This document shows positions 1 through 12,400 of a stretch of 64,000 nucleotides of DNA, piece by piece (position 1 is the stretch's first letter; each line of letters starts with the position of its first letter). Both the position numbers and the translations under genes were made by a program. The stretch is from [Phialemoniopsis] sp. UDSM-2020 (Eukaryota; Ascomycota; Sordariomycetes; Thyridiales; Thyridiaceae): the NCBI GenBank assembly GCA_018873225.1, contig JAEILZ010000002.1, positions 4,712,001 to 4,776,000 of the forward strand, given 5' to 3'. The notes under the pieces are model-generated. The model searched no databases and had not been told where the DNA came from. It worked only from the letters and a program-made list of their open reading frames with translations.

Positions 1-170
1 CTCACCTCTGGAGCTGGCCGACCGAAAGCCAGGAATTTCTCGTCCCTCTTTACCACTTTCTCTGACATCATCACCAACACGACGCCCGACCGGCTTCACC
101 CTCAGTACCTTTTCACCTTCACCTCGACGCTGCCAAATCCTGGCGTGCTTGCCCACAATCGCCAATCATC

Positions 171-1043
171 ATGGCGGGCAAAATGGTTCTGTACAAGTTG
201 GTGGTGCTGGGAGACGGCGGTGTGGGCAAGACTGCTCTGACGATTCAGCTGTGCCTTCAACACTTTGTCGAGACCGTAAGTTGATGCTCCTCCAATGCCT
301 TGGTCGCGAGCCTCGCGGGGCCTTCTACCGCCCGGCTGTCCCCCGGGACCCGGCGTCCGCATCCCGCCGAGGGCCTTGCTGTCGTCGTTGTCGTCCATCT
401 CTCGTAGCGACAGTTGCTGACATGTGATCAATAGTACGACCCGACAATTGAGGACTCATACCGTAAGCAAGTCGTCATCGATGGCCAAGCATGCATGCTG
501 GAAGTGCTGGACACCGCTGGCCAAGAGGAATACACTGCGCTCCGAGATCAGTGGATAAGAGACGGAGAGGGCTTCGTCCTAGTGTACAGCATCTCATCCC
601 GGTCATCCTTTTCGCGCATCAAGCGTTTCCACAATCAGATCCAGAGGGTAAAGGAATCGACGGCCTCATCACCCTCGTACCCGGGCTCCCCCATTGCCGT
701 CGTCAACTCTCAGGCCCCAGTACCCATCATGCTGGTCGGCAACAAGAGCGACAGGGTAACGGAAAGGGAAGTGTCTACCCAGGAAGGTCACGCCCTGGCA
801 CGCGAGCTCGGATGTGAATTTGTCGAAGCGTCGGCCAAGAACTGCATTAACGTGGAGAAGGCATTCTACGACGTGGTCAGGATCCTGCGCAGGCAACGAC
901 AACAAGCATCGAGGCCGATGGCGCCAACCGGACGCAAGCCAACCACCCACGAAGGAAAAGGGGGCCGCGGAGACGACCGCCCCGGCTATGGAGGAGGACG
1001 CGGCCCCTCCAGACGGGACAAGAGCAAGTGTGTCATTCTATGA
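171..1043 (+). CDS. ras2: Ras-family small GTPase, Ras-2 type
   Basis: Membrane-attached GTP switch of the fungal Ras-2 class, which in related fungi controls growth, morphogenesis and cAMP/MAPK signalling. Two exons, 171-275 and 435-1043, with a 159-nt intron (GTAAGT to ATAG), give 237 residues. The P-loop GDGGVGKT is at 14-21, the effector loop YDPTIEDSY at 36-44, DTAGQEEY at 61-68 and NKSD at about 138-141. A roughly 20-residue Ser/Pro-rich insertion sits before NKSD, as expected for Ras-2 proteins and absent from Ras-1. The tail is basic and Gly-rich and ends in the CAAX box CVIL, which predicts prenylation, probably geranylgeranyl because of the final Leu. The ATG at 171 begins the conserved MAGKM N-terminus. 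The gene is complete, and its promoter is largely outside the window. Identification is by recognised motifs and overall similarity to Neurospora ras-2. Confidence 0.95.
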
Positions 1044-2030
1044 GCGGGCCGACGGCCGCGACAAGAATGTCGGCACCCCGGCGGCCGCACGGTCTCTTTT
1101 GCACCATGCGGGCGACTATGTGCAAGCGACTCGTAGATTCACGAGCCGGGTGACGGCTGCACGAGAAATTCATGTTGACGATACGAATACGAACCTCCCC
1201 GACGAACTCTGGCGTTGCATTACCAACTTTCTATCTCTTCGCATCTACTACACCTTCCATCCATCTCTATATTACCCGCTACCGATTCTCAACAGTGGCG
1301 AATGGCGTACGAACAAAAAGTGGCATCGTTTGGGCGCAGAGATCTCTCATATCCGTCCTCTCAGCTGAAAGGCGGGTCAGGCCGAAAGAGCTCTTTTTTT
1401 TACAGAAAAAAAAGATGAATCCGAGTTCTCAACTGACAACTAAGTATCGGTGTTTTGGAGTCCGGATGTCCTTGGGATTTGGCGCCCCTGTCTATATAAA
1501 AAGAACCATTTTTGCATTTTTCCCCCCTTCTTCTTCTCTGTTCCCAGGCTTGGTGGTGGTGATCCATTTTACAGTGGGAGGGATTTCTTGATGGCTTCAA
1601 TGCGGGGTGGGGGTGGGGGAAAGGGTTCGCGAGCATGTCTCTAGCTGCCCAAGCTGCCCACTGCTCACCAAAGGGTAGAAAGGGGAGAGGGGGGCATTTT
1701 CTCTCAGCTCTGTCCCGATCGAGGATGCGGGGAGCGAGAAAAGGGAGCAGGCAGGAGGAGGAGCAGGAGTAGGGAAAAGTTGCCATGGGCTGCTGCTGTT
1801 GCATATCTAACCAGCATTGAAATTATACGAGGTGATTCGTTCTTAAGAGAACCGCTGCTTTCCATTGGCAGACACGGAATGAGTGATTGTATATTGCCAG
1901 AGGCGTAGCCGCCAGGATGCGTGTGCCCAGCGGCTCTCTGATGAATTGCAGCGTGAAGCTAAATGCGTGAAGAGAAGCCGCCGGCCGGACAAGCTGGAGG
2001 GTAGCTCGATTGGCTGTTGTCGCGTTCTTT

Positions 2031-2062
2031 GGGCTGGCTGGCTAATGGCTGGCTGGCTGGTC
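2031..2062. repeat. GGCT-type microsatellite
   Basis: Imperfect tandem GGCT units (GGCTGGCTGGCTAATGGCTGG and onward), about 30 bp, in the gene-free interval. No function is apparent. Confidence 0.7.
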
Positions 2063-5000
2063 GCTTAACATGTCCTATATCTGGGTAGCTCTGGCTGCCC
2101 GCGGGACGGGACTGCCCCACCTTGGAGAAGAAGCTATGGCTACAGGTACAGTTGATTATCTCATCTGGCGCTCATCACAAGAGAGCTCTGATCGATTTTA
2201 AACTAATTTGCTGTCGTCATTATTTGGTGATGATGAGCAGCTACGAAGTTGGTTTAGGTTTTGCTCTATGCGTCGTGAAGGCTGACACTGGTGGCTCTCT
2301 GATCCCTCTCACACCCTTTGGTCTTTTAGTCTTTTATTCTTTCGTCTTTTTTTCTTTATGAAACAGACTCAGCCTCGTTTGTTCCATATTGTCTCGGTTT
2401 CAAGACCGTTACTTTGAGGACCTTGGGACCACCGCTCGGAAGAAAGCCGTGGACCTAAGACTCGAAGGAAGGGGAGAGTGTAGCCTTCGCTTCGGAACTA
2501 ACCATGCTATTCTCGAAAATGATGGGAAAGTTATTCCTACACGAGCTGAAGTGCTACCCGACCAAAGAGAAATGCGGTGCAAAAGAGTGAAGCCACCGAC
2601 GTAGGTGTAGAACCCCCATTCCGCGTGAACCCGTGAAATTGGACCCCCGAGAGCTCTTTTCTCCAAACTGGGTGTTGTTCATGATGTACTTTTACTCTCG
2701 ATTGGGGTCTATGGCTACCTGCTGCCAGCTGAGTACGAAGAAAATACAGCTAGCGGTGCTGAAGATAATATGTCGGTGTCATTGCTTACGTACCGTACGT
2801 ACAGTGGGTGAGACCACGACTTGAGACTTGTTACCTTCAAAGGTGCTAGTGCGCTGCTTATCAGACTACTCTTCGCTTTGTGTGATCAATCTGCATGGCC
2901 GGAAGTCAGGTACGATACGAGCTTTTCTTCACCTGTGTCAACGAGTTATGGCCAGTCTCTTCCCCAACAGTTTGACATCTGACCAGTTTGCCCCCTCCTG
3001 CACGTCACCCACCAGCCAGCGTGGAAACCCGTGACCTCTGTGCAAAGGACAGACAGGTCCTGTCACGGTGGCGAGAAAAGGACTGTGGTCGAGAACGTCT
3101 TGGGCTTTCAAAAGTCGGATCAGGAATTCAACGGGTCCTAGATCTGGGCCGCAGATCACCCTGCAGATCAGGCTATCGGCGTGATGTTCTTGTTTAGACT
3201 ACATGGACGACTGCCTCTCTCAATGACTACACACAGCTGCGCAGGCAGCAATCAAAAGGTCTTCATTCCCTCGGGTGCCTCTTATTCCCCGCCGGATGTT
3301 TATTGCGGTCATCGTCTCCGTTCGTGACAGTCAAGTAGGTACTCATCAGCGTGATGAAATAACGTGCGGGACTCGCCGAGGATGGGGCCTCCTCCCACCG
3401 GCCGTCCCGTCTTCCTCCTCTCAGCCTCGTGCGGTTCCTTTCCAGCTCCTCACATAATACTTGAGTATCGTCTTGCTTCTTGATAATTCTGCCTCGACAA
3501 GAGTAGCCCCGTCTCACCATCCTTCACAGCCCTCTTGATGCGGGCATCCGTTTTGCGCATTATTTCCGCCTTTTGGCAGCAAGGCGTAGTTTTAGTTCAG
3601 GCCAACTCCTCTTTGTGGGAACACTAAAGTAGACGGGCCTGCGGTCTACTCGCCCGCCCGGGGCAGCGCGGGTTGCGGAGCACTCTTCAAGGATGTGTCA
3701 AGCCTCTCGATAAACTTACCTGACCCTAATGTGCAAGGACGGGCTCATAAAGCTGGACATTTTTACGGAGAAGGCAAACGGAGTCCGGGTTTTCCCACTA
3801 AGGCAACACACCTAGGTAGCTCAATGCCTAATCTTTTAGCAATCGAGACGACATGCATTCGGGTTTGCTGGAGGCTTGTTTGCTGACTGAACCCCTTGTC
3901 TGGTTTGCCTGTCTGTATGCCGTCGTTCAGTCAAACCTGAGAAGCGAAGTCCACAGGTTGCTTGCTTGCTCTCTGCTCTACTCGTGCCAGGTGAAGCAGC
4001 AAACCGAAAACCAACTGCATGGATGAACAAATACCTCGCCCCCCCCCCCTGGCTCGCACGCTTGCATATGTACGTATGTACACATATCCCGGCCGCCGCC
4101 GCCCCGGGTGGGAGAGAGGTCACCTCGGAGAGCGCTTGCACCAAAGGAGGCAAGCTACGACGGGCGCGAGCGTGCACTTTCGTTTGCGTGCTTCTGACGA
4201 CGGCGATCGTCATTCCACTTCGGCGACCTGTGCGAGTTAGCCACTTTTCTAACTCATCAAAAACACCTCTCCGGAAGCTCGGTAGGGCTGGGGTGTTGGT
4301 AAGTTAGTTGGTTTAGTTAATCCGGCAGCAGAAGGAGACAAGGGGGGGGTATGTGGGTAGGTTGGGCAAACCCCCCGGAACGACGCCTTTCCAAGAAGTG
4401 TAAACGGCCTTGTTCCGGGGAACGGTCCAAGGACAACGGCGACATCACCCGTTCCCCGTCACCCAAACCATACAAATATTGACACCAATTTCGGGGAATA
4501 TCTGGTTCTGTGGGCGGCGCGCCGTTTGAGTTGGGTGGACCTTTCGACCCTGTCTCTTGGGGATCCTGACCTCATTTCATATCTTTTGCAGTATGTACCT
4601 TTGCCCTGCCCCCTTGTCCTTGTCCCCCCTCTCATCATGCTATTGCTTGCATTTTCATAGTGTCTCTCCCACAGGGTCGACGCGGCACGTGGGATTGTTG
4701 GCATTGCTTGAGTCAGTTCTGTGAATTGCCAATGGCCACAACTAAATGTCACAGGGAGACCTCGGGACCACCAGCTTGAGCTTAGTATTACCGTTCTTGA
4801 GAGGCGTGTCACGGTTCTTGGATGAGCAGTGGCGGTCAAGACTCTCGATGCTCGCTTGGAGGTCTCACCGGTGTAGTACTAGGCTCAGCATACCGGTGAG
4901 ATTCTACCCCGAGGGGATGGTAGCAGCTCTCCCGGGTTCCCTTCCGGTGGGAAAGCCGCTTCATCCTCGAGCGGACCGAAAAGAACGAAGTAACTACAGT

Positions 5001-5882
5001 CTCTAGGGAAAGTGAAAAAGCGTTGAAGCAAACCGCCAACTGCCGAACGGATTGGGGGCTGCTCCTTGTCGATCATCCGTCCGGATCCTCTTGCGTCCAT
5101 ACCCTACGCAGGCCCCCTGGTAAAATGAGCATTGGTCCTCTTTTGACCTGGGGGTGCTGGCTCTCGTCCTTTGCCCGAAAGAGGCTCAGGAACAAGCGCC
5201 GGGCGCGGCCCGCGTCTCGGCGTCAGGAAAATGGGAGGGGAAAAGGTCGTTACCCATGCAGCTCGCAACAAGACAAGGAAGGGGGGCGTCTTGCGTTGCT
5301 TGCTCGCCTATCACGACGGATGCGGAAGGTCGTCGGTCAAGCCATCCTCCTCACAGGGTTTAAAAGGCCTCTTTCACCTTGTTGACGGGTGTACCCAGGG
5401 AAAGGGGTGCCAGGGCATGCTGTCCGCGTCCTCGGACTCGGTACACTTTCTTTTGATTGACAATTCAATCTGCAAGGTAGAAACTCCGCCCTCCGCTCTG
5501 TCGTTGCGTGGTTGATATCCCAGTCCTCCTGCCGCTGCTCCTGCCTCTCATTTCTCTCTTACACACACATACCTGCTTGATGCAGACTAGCACTTCCATC
5601 ATGCTGAAACGTAGGCGACGATACGATGTGTGTGTGAACTGCAAGTGCGAGTTGCATATCACAGAGGGGCCCTCATGGTGTTGACTGCAGTAGTCTTGCT
5701 TCCTCGCCCTTCATCACACCTCACCCCGAGGCATTCTCAAGGCCTCCTTCCCTTTTGTCACAACTTAACATGTGCAAAACCCAAACGCAGAAGTTCCCTT
5801 TCGTCAAAAGACAACCAACGCTTTACTAGAGCCAGCGCACGTTGATCTTCGCCTGTCAGTTTGGCACTGAATGGCGAAGCCC

Positions 5883-5903
5883 GCCCCCCGCCACGCGGGG
5901 GGC
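5883..5903. repeat. GC-only perfect hairpin
   Basis: A perfect inverted repeat with a 9-bp stem (GCCCCCCGC at 5883-5891 pairing with GCGGGGGGC at 5895-5903) and a CAC loop. It is followed at 5908-5917 by a second small GGGG-AA-CCCC hairpin. It lies in the gene-free interval between two convergent genes, and its role is unknown. Confidence 0.7.
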
Positions 5904-8078
5904 CGCCGGGGAACCCCCACGGCCATGGTCTTTCCTGGACGGAGCAGGATGCCTGCCCGTTCCGTGGCTTACCAGCCGTGAGATATTACTTACCTACATC
6001 TGACGTACATCGACGGCCCATGCCGTTCACCGAGTCGAGATCTTTTGACTAAGGAGGGTGGCGGCGAATTGGGGGTTTCGGACGCGGGCGTCAGACGGGC
6101 CTTGCCGTTGAGGGATCAAGGATCCTTCCAACATCTTACAGCCCTGGCTCGGCGGTAAGACAGCATTATTCTGAGAACCACACGTGCATCGACCGTCTGG
6201 CGTTCCTGACGTTACCAAGCCTCGATATGACAATCTACGTGGGGGCTCAGTCGGCGGACAGAGTGAGGCCACTACGCGAGAAAAGGGCTTTCCCGTTAGG
6301 TGTACGTTACAAGCGGCCTCTGAAGCAGTTGTCGATCGTGGAGGGATAAATCGTTGGAGGGCAGAAGGCCTTCCCCGTCTTCTCAAACGGGAAGGCTGCT
6401 CGGATCCTTTTCACCAATGTGACTCTGCTGTCCATTGGCTTCCTTCGAGTGCGGTCTGGGTCCCAGCTACCTTGAACGTCACCCATGGATGCAGTATGAA
6501 TGTCTGCGAACGACTTGGCAGCACACCCCGTCGTCAGGGGGCGAGAGCAGCACCACGCTGTCGACCTTCAGAGGAAGTTATACGATTCAGGTTGGTTTGG
6601 CCTAGGTCAATGGCGACGACAATGATGCTCCTTCGTTTCCGTTTCTTCGAATCGCCTGGCTCTTATCTTACACAACTCATACCTCGTCGCTCAAAGCGTC
6701 CGAAACCTCTGCTCAATATCTGATTCCGCCGCATTATCGAGGGCTCATCAGTTAGGCCCACCCTCCCAGCAGTCAGCCTCTTTGCAAGGGCCTAGTGGAT
6801 TCCCCGACACGACGAGGACGCATCTCCAGGCGTCTCTATGCTCAAGAGAACTCAGGAAGGTGACTGGTTGAGTGCTCAGGTCGACAAGCAAGCGCTGCCA
6901 ACGTGTGTTGCAATAGCTGCAGGATATCAAAGCCTTATCCATAGCATGAACCAAGCCCACCGCCGACGGCGAGCGACCACCGTTGGAGCCATGCCGGTGA
7001 AGAGACAAACGCCATACTCAAGTAGAGGCAGCACACTGGCACAGCCTATGATGCTGCTCAGGCTTCGTCTCAAAGAGCTTGGGTCATGTCGTTTGTATGC
7101 CGGACTGCGGGCGTAATCCACCCGCGCATCAGTCAGGGGTATGCCCAGCAAAGCAAAAGCAAAGTCTGCCGAAGGTGGGAGGGGGTCTAGTAAACGATTT
7201 GGTGAGATGAAAGCCTGCATGTGAGTGTACTTTTTGCTTCTTCCTAAGCTTGACCGCCTGTCCACTTCTGAACCGGCATGAAATGTTGTCAAATAAGCAA
7301 ACAGAGCTGGGCGGTGACACGTCTGTTCGTCAGATCGTGAGTTCCCACCGGTGATGAGGTTATTGAAGACACCGCCGATACCGAGATACAGTATGCACAT
7401 CTCGGCGGGCAAGAGTCCTCAAGTCTACTACGCGCAACCTACCCCTTTTATATAGGGAGGTATCACATTGAGCTACCGAGTACAAAGGTGAGGAACAATC
7501 ATACGTCTATTCCGTCAAAGATCCGCCTCACTTGCTATCTATCAACGATGCGGTCCCCCGCCATCCATCCACACTGAAGAGGTGACCAGAGAACAGCGCT
7601 AGCAAGATAATGGCTTTGGGCATACATCGTAGTCAACCGTCAACAGTGCAGGTACTAAATCGTATCCATCCCAACCGATAAGAGAAAAGAAAAGGTGTCC
7701 AGTGCCGTTCGAACGTGTGTCAGCTACAGGTCCGAGTTTGAAAAGCTTATCCCAAGTTTATACGCCAGGCCATAAAACAGGCTAAAAAACAAAAGTAGGG
7801 GGGTCGATGAGGTGTCGTGTCTCTCCGAGATCACCAAGGACCGCCTTTGGACCCAAGACAGGACTGCTTGCTAACCAAAACAGCCGGTGTAGGGTATAGT
7901 CAAACGACGCAGGTACTTGCCGGTCATCTCATTTCCCACACATGTGCGAAAGGGGTGTAGAATCCGGTATGTCTGGTCTGATGGTAGAAATAGGTACCGT
8001 AGAAGTGAAGATTTTCAGGGTGGTCAAAGAAACCACCGAGGGCAAGAGAGGAAAATAGTGTGTGATATGGCGTTACAT

Positions 8079-9455
8079 TCAGTTGTCGTTCGTGGCGTGT
8101 TCATCCCCAAAAGGACTGCGTTCCCGGCCAGATGAGGACCTGAGAGTATTCCTCTGGGACGCTCTCCTCGTGGCCTCCTCGATCACTGCACTGAGGCTGC
8201 CTGTGCTCTTGTGGCCCTTTTGTGCAGGCGGGTCCGAGAAGGGGCCCTGATCGGGCGATGGTGAGTCGTCGATCAGAGTGACAGCAGCCGAGGCTCTTCC
8301 AGCCTTGTTGTTTGGCGAAGAGGGCGTTGACTCATCGTCGTCGGTTGATTCAGCCTCCTTGACGGTGCCAATCTGCTTCACCTGCCCGCTGCCAACGCGG
8401 ACAACCTGTGGGCGAGCAGACATGGCTGTGTGAGCACTGGCATTGTTCAGGAAGGTAGATCCAACGCTGAACGTGCTGCCCGTGGGGCTGGGGGGTCGAG
8501 CCGCCTTGTTGTACTTCTCATAGTCGACGGAAGGAACGGGAGGTGTGCTGCCGCCGGAAGCGGTGGTGGTGCCCGACTTGACGCTGACCATGGCCGGGCG
8601 TGCCCTCATACCAGTCTGCGCCGGAGCAACAATGACTGCGTTCTTGCCATAGATAGTCGAAGCGATGCTGGATCGAGGAGCGTATGAGGTGCGAGCATAC
8701 GATGTCCTGTCAGAGTAACCAGACAGGGCGGAGTAAGTCGAGTCGCGCAGGTCACCGGGGACGAAGAAGTGCTGTTCTTCGCCAGTGGCCGAGGGGCTGC
8801 TGGCCTGGGAGACAGCGATGGGAATTGGGGGAACAGGAGGGACGAGGAGTGTCGGGGAGGTTGGGGTCGCGCGGTTGGTGACGCCCGGGATGTAAGCGAT
8901 CTGGATGATGTTGGAAGCGCGGGTCAGGACGGTCGAGGCGATAGAGTGAGCAGTGTGTGTCGACGACCGCTGATCCCTCCTGGCAGCAAATGACTTCTCC
9001 GCCTCGTTCGCCGCAGGGTCGTGCTCTTCGTCCCACTGCTCAACCTCCATCGGTTGCCTCTTGGCCTTGATACAGAATCTCCAAACGAGGTAGGTGACGG
9101 CTGCGATGACGACAAGACCACCAATGACGCCTCCTGCAATGGCTCCCGCGCTGGGCTTGTTACTAGGTGCCGGAGCCTGCGTGGGTGCCGGCGCGTCGAC
9201 TGCGCAGTAACTCCTCGGACATTCTGTGCAAACCAGAGGGACTGTGATTTGGCAACTCTGCCCTTTAGGACAAGTCGGGCATTCAGGTGTAGCATCTAGA
9301 CACTTGACACAACCGTTCTGCCTCGGTAGCAGGGCATCGACGGCGACTGGAGAGAGCGTGTTAATAGCAGAGTCCAAAGGGGCCAAGCCGGAAGGCGGAA
9401 GAGAACCAGGCCTCAAGGTCGACTTACCCGCTGCGTCTCGAATGGCGTGGTCCAT
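8079..9455 (-). CDS. opy2: Opy2-type membrane anchor of the HOG pathway
   Basis: Single-pass plasma-membrane protein. In yeast, Opy2 recruits the Ste50-Ste11 module to the membrane for osmostress and filamentation signalling. Exons on the minus strand are 9455-9428 and 9346-8079, with an 81-nt intron (GTAAGT to CCAG), giving 431 residues. A short N-terminus is followed by the Opy2 cysteine-rich domain at about 22-57 with eight Cys and the signature CVKCLD, CPTCPKGQSC and CPRSYC. A Pro/Ala linker leads to a Gly/Val/Ile-rich transmembrane helix at about 78-101 and a long Ser/Thr/Pro-rich cytoplasmic tail. The ATG at 9455 was chosen because the frame upstream opens only on a TTG. The intron is a multiple of three and stop-free, so retention would simply add 27 residues before the Cys-rich domain. 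The family call is confident and the exact N-terminus less so. Confidence 0.88.
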   Translation of the reverse strand: MDHAIRDAAGKSTLRPGSLPPSGLAPLDSAINTLSPVAVDALLPRQNGCVKCLDATPECPTCPKGQSCQITVPLVCTECPRSYCAVDAPAPTQAPAPSNKPSAGAIAGGVIGGLVVIAAVTYLVWRFCIKAKRQPMEVEQWDEEHDPAANEAEKSFAARRDQRSSTHTAHSIASTVLTRASNIIQIAYIPGVTNRATPTSPTLLVPPVPPIPIAVSQASSPSATGEEQHFFVPGDLRDSTYSALSGYSDRTSYARTSYAPRSSIASTIYGKNAVIVAPAQTGMRARPAMVSVKSGTTTASGGSTPPVPSVDYEKYNKAARPPSPTGSTFSVGSTFLNNASAHTAMSARPQVVRVGSGQVKQIGTVKEAESTDDDESTPSSPNNKAGRASAAVTLIDDSPSPDQGPFSDPPAQKGHKSTGSLSAVIEEATRRASQRNTLRSSSGRERSPFGDEHATNDN

Positions 9456-12400
9456 CGTCAACAGTCGATAGTCTCGCGGACTATGGGGTATCAATCTCGT
9501 CTTCAAAGAGTCGTCGACCGGGGACTATCGCAAGGGCGATCGACGTAAAAGGAAGACAGGAGAGTTGAGTATATTTATTGGATGCCGATCCGCTTTCTTT
9601 GTCTCTATTCAGTCTTGGCCTGGGGAAAACCAGGGGGTCGTTGTCTGTTCGGAGTCGAGTTTCGAGTGGAAAGGACGACGTCGAAATGAGGTCTGACCTT
9701 TTAGTCTGGCAAGGAGATTGGGTGTTGAGAACGAGGCGTCGCGTCGCGAGGGAGGGAAGCGAGAAATGGGACCGGGCAAGAAAGGGATGATCGGTTGGTA
9801 TGCGGTATGGGGAGCGGGCGCAGACCGTCGGTTTGAAGGGAGTGAGCGATAAAATTGGAAAGGGAACGAGTGGACAGAGAGACTAGCTCAACAAAGAATG
9901 AAAGGTTTGGATTGAAGCAATGGTTGTTGAAGGTCTCAGCAGGACATCTGGACGATCAAGCAGCAAAGCAGATCGTGACTCTCGGAGTTGTCGAAGAGAG
10001 ATGGAAGAGTGGTGAGATCTCAGAGAGAGTGAAGTTGGCGTACTGCGAAGGGGACTGACTGAGTGGGCGGCGAGTGGACTGGGGCGGCGTGGGCGACAAA
10101 GAGAGGGAGAGAGAGACAAAAGGACGGAGACGGGAGGGAAGAGAGAGGGGGGAATGGTGGTGGTGTGGGTACACACTCCTCCTGTCTGGACTCTCTGGTT
10201 GGTGGTGATGGGTTGTATTTAGCGGTGGTAGTGGAGGCAGTGGTACCTGGACTTGTAGGTAGCGGCCGCAGGCGGGAGCACCAAGCCTGGACTTTCGTAC
10301 GGTGGCTTGAATGGATCCCCTTTTGGGGTTCTCGATGGGTCCTGAAGAAATGAAGAAAGGTCCTTGGCAGAGTCGCCGTGTTAGGGAAACGAGGGCGAGG
10401 GCCGGCAAACGCCTTAACACAATCAAATTGAGGGTGACTTTCGCCTCTTAGCGAAACATCCAACAGGGGTGCATCAGGACACTGTGCATCGCCATTCGCC
10501 CACCAGAACCCTGGACTTCCCTGGTATTGCATGGGTGTTGCAGGGGTTAACAGGGCATCCAGATCCTCTTGCACTTCTTCGAGGTCGCATGCACCATACC
10601 ACGAGGTAAATTGACGACGGAGAGTGCATACTCTGTCTTGTCTTCCATCCGTCTCTCCGTCAATCCAATTCAGTAGTCCATCTTACCACAACTGTCTTGT
10701 TGACAGCTGACGGCTCACCAAGTCCTCAGCCCTGGTAGTCTTACTCAGCCAGGAAAAGAGCCCTCCTCCGGTGTCTTACGAGCACTTTCAAGGTACGTAG
10801 ATACTTTCCGCATATCTCATGTCCAAAAGGTGGTTCCTGCAGAAGTGCCCCAGGTGGTTAAACGGGCTCAGGACCCACTGAATCCCTCACTGGTCCGGCG
10901 CCTGGCGGTTTGAGAATAACACGGTGAGTCCACATCTCGCATGGCATGGCAAACATGACTCTGGTCTGCTTCACGAAGAGAAAAGAGTGGCTGGGCGTGT
11001 TGAGTTACGAAGTAGTGATTCAAGAGACAATCTACCAGCCACATCTCGTGAGAGAGTGATCTGTTGTCCTTGAATAAGGAGCCTGCCCGTGCAAGCAATG
11101 TAAATCAGGCCTAGAACCCAGTCCATCTTATCCATCATCCATCCACAATGACCAGCAGCAGATCGTTCAGGGGGGCGGATCTCCCAGTCGATCACTGCAC
11201 GGGCCAGCTTTTGTTGCACCAAGCATTGATCGCCATGCTAACTAACAGGTTTCCATTTACTGAGTGACAGAGACGCATCAAGTATCGTTCATAACACAAT
11301 TATATATCATCGCCAAAGCGGTTGTGGAGGACCCTTCCGTACCTGCGTCCAACTTTTGGATCGCCGTGTCGTCGTCGTCTTGGCCTGCCAACAATATCAT
11401 TTGCGTGTGCATTGAATCCGCTGGGCAACCCAAATTAATCCCGGGTCCAATCAACCGGCTCCCTTGCCGCATATTGCCCGTCTGGGGATCTCATCTATAC
11501 AGCCATGTTATCCCTCCTTTGCTCAAAGCGACACTCTATTATTGCCACCCTGTTAAGGTTTTTCGGGGACGTTGACTGCATGCAACGTTGTGCTCCATCC
11601 CGCTCTCGTGCAAATTGCGGTAGGCAGCGGCTCCGTAGAGACAACAAGCGGCTCTCAATCCAATGTCGGGTTCATATGATCAGGCAAAATGGAATGACAT
11701 CAGAGCTATCTATATCGAGTCCACGCCAACCTGTTGATCAGCATGGGATTTGCAGAATCTTCCCATCCTTGAGTTGGGGATAGATTCCTTTGGAGTCAAA
11801 GCGTCGACTTCGGTGGCATCAGGGGGTAGCAGATAACCATGTCCGACAGCGAGCTGACGATCATTGACCTAGTGCACGTGGCGAAACGACGGCCCTCAGG
11901 TCCTGCTGTGGGATGACATTTTGATGTAGCACTAGATAATGCAAGTTTTTGCAACGTTCTTGACTCATGTGCATGCCTCTCCCTGAGAGACTGTCGGGTA
12001 ACCCTTCTCTACCTAATTCATGCGAGGCAAGGCTACGTTGGCAGCTAGAGAATCAACGTCAGCCCGTGTTGAAGCTGTAGCCCACACACGCTCCGGACTT
12101 CTGTTGGCACTTCTTTATGTCCAACTGCACCCCAGAGTCTAAGTTAAGTTGAATAAGAGGCCGGTCTTGCCTAGAGCAATAGATAAGACGCTGCGGCCTA
12201 TGGGACCAATCGAGCGAGGGCGAGACACACCAGAACGATCAAGATCACCAAGCCCGGCCCGAGAGCCCCACTTTCCCGTGCGTGGCATCCCGGCCATCCA
12301 GACGGCCGGCCCACAAGATGCCGGATGCCGGCGACATAACAGTGACAGAGTCGCGCATGAACGTTGCTAGTTACGATTAGAGACGAAAGGTTCAATTTTT

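Larger units (their letters stand above)
1044..8078. other. 7-kb gene-free interval between convergent genes
   Basis: No supported gene was found between the 3' ends of ras2 and the opy2-type gene. The open frames here are short (the longest is about 180 codons), have odd composition, carry no recognisable domain, and do not join across plausible introns. The interval contains a TATATAAAA stretch at 1493-1501, a GGCT-type microsatellite at 2031-2062, an 11-base C run at 4039-4049 and a GC-rich hairpin at 5883-5903. It is not strikingly AT-rich, so there is no obvious RIP-degraded transposon. Non-coding transcripts or a heavily decayed element cannot be excluded. Confidence 0.6.

Noticed and set aside
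6184..7412. Two frames of 179 and 161 codons in the gene-free interval
   Set aside because: Random-looking composition, no domain, no convincing leader, and no joining exons.
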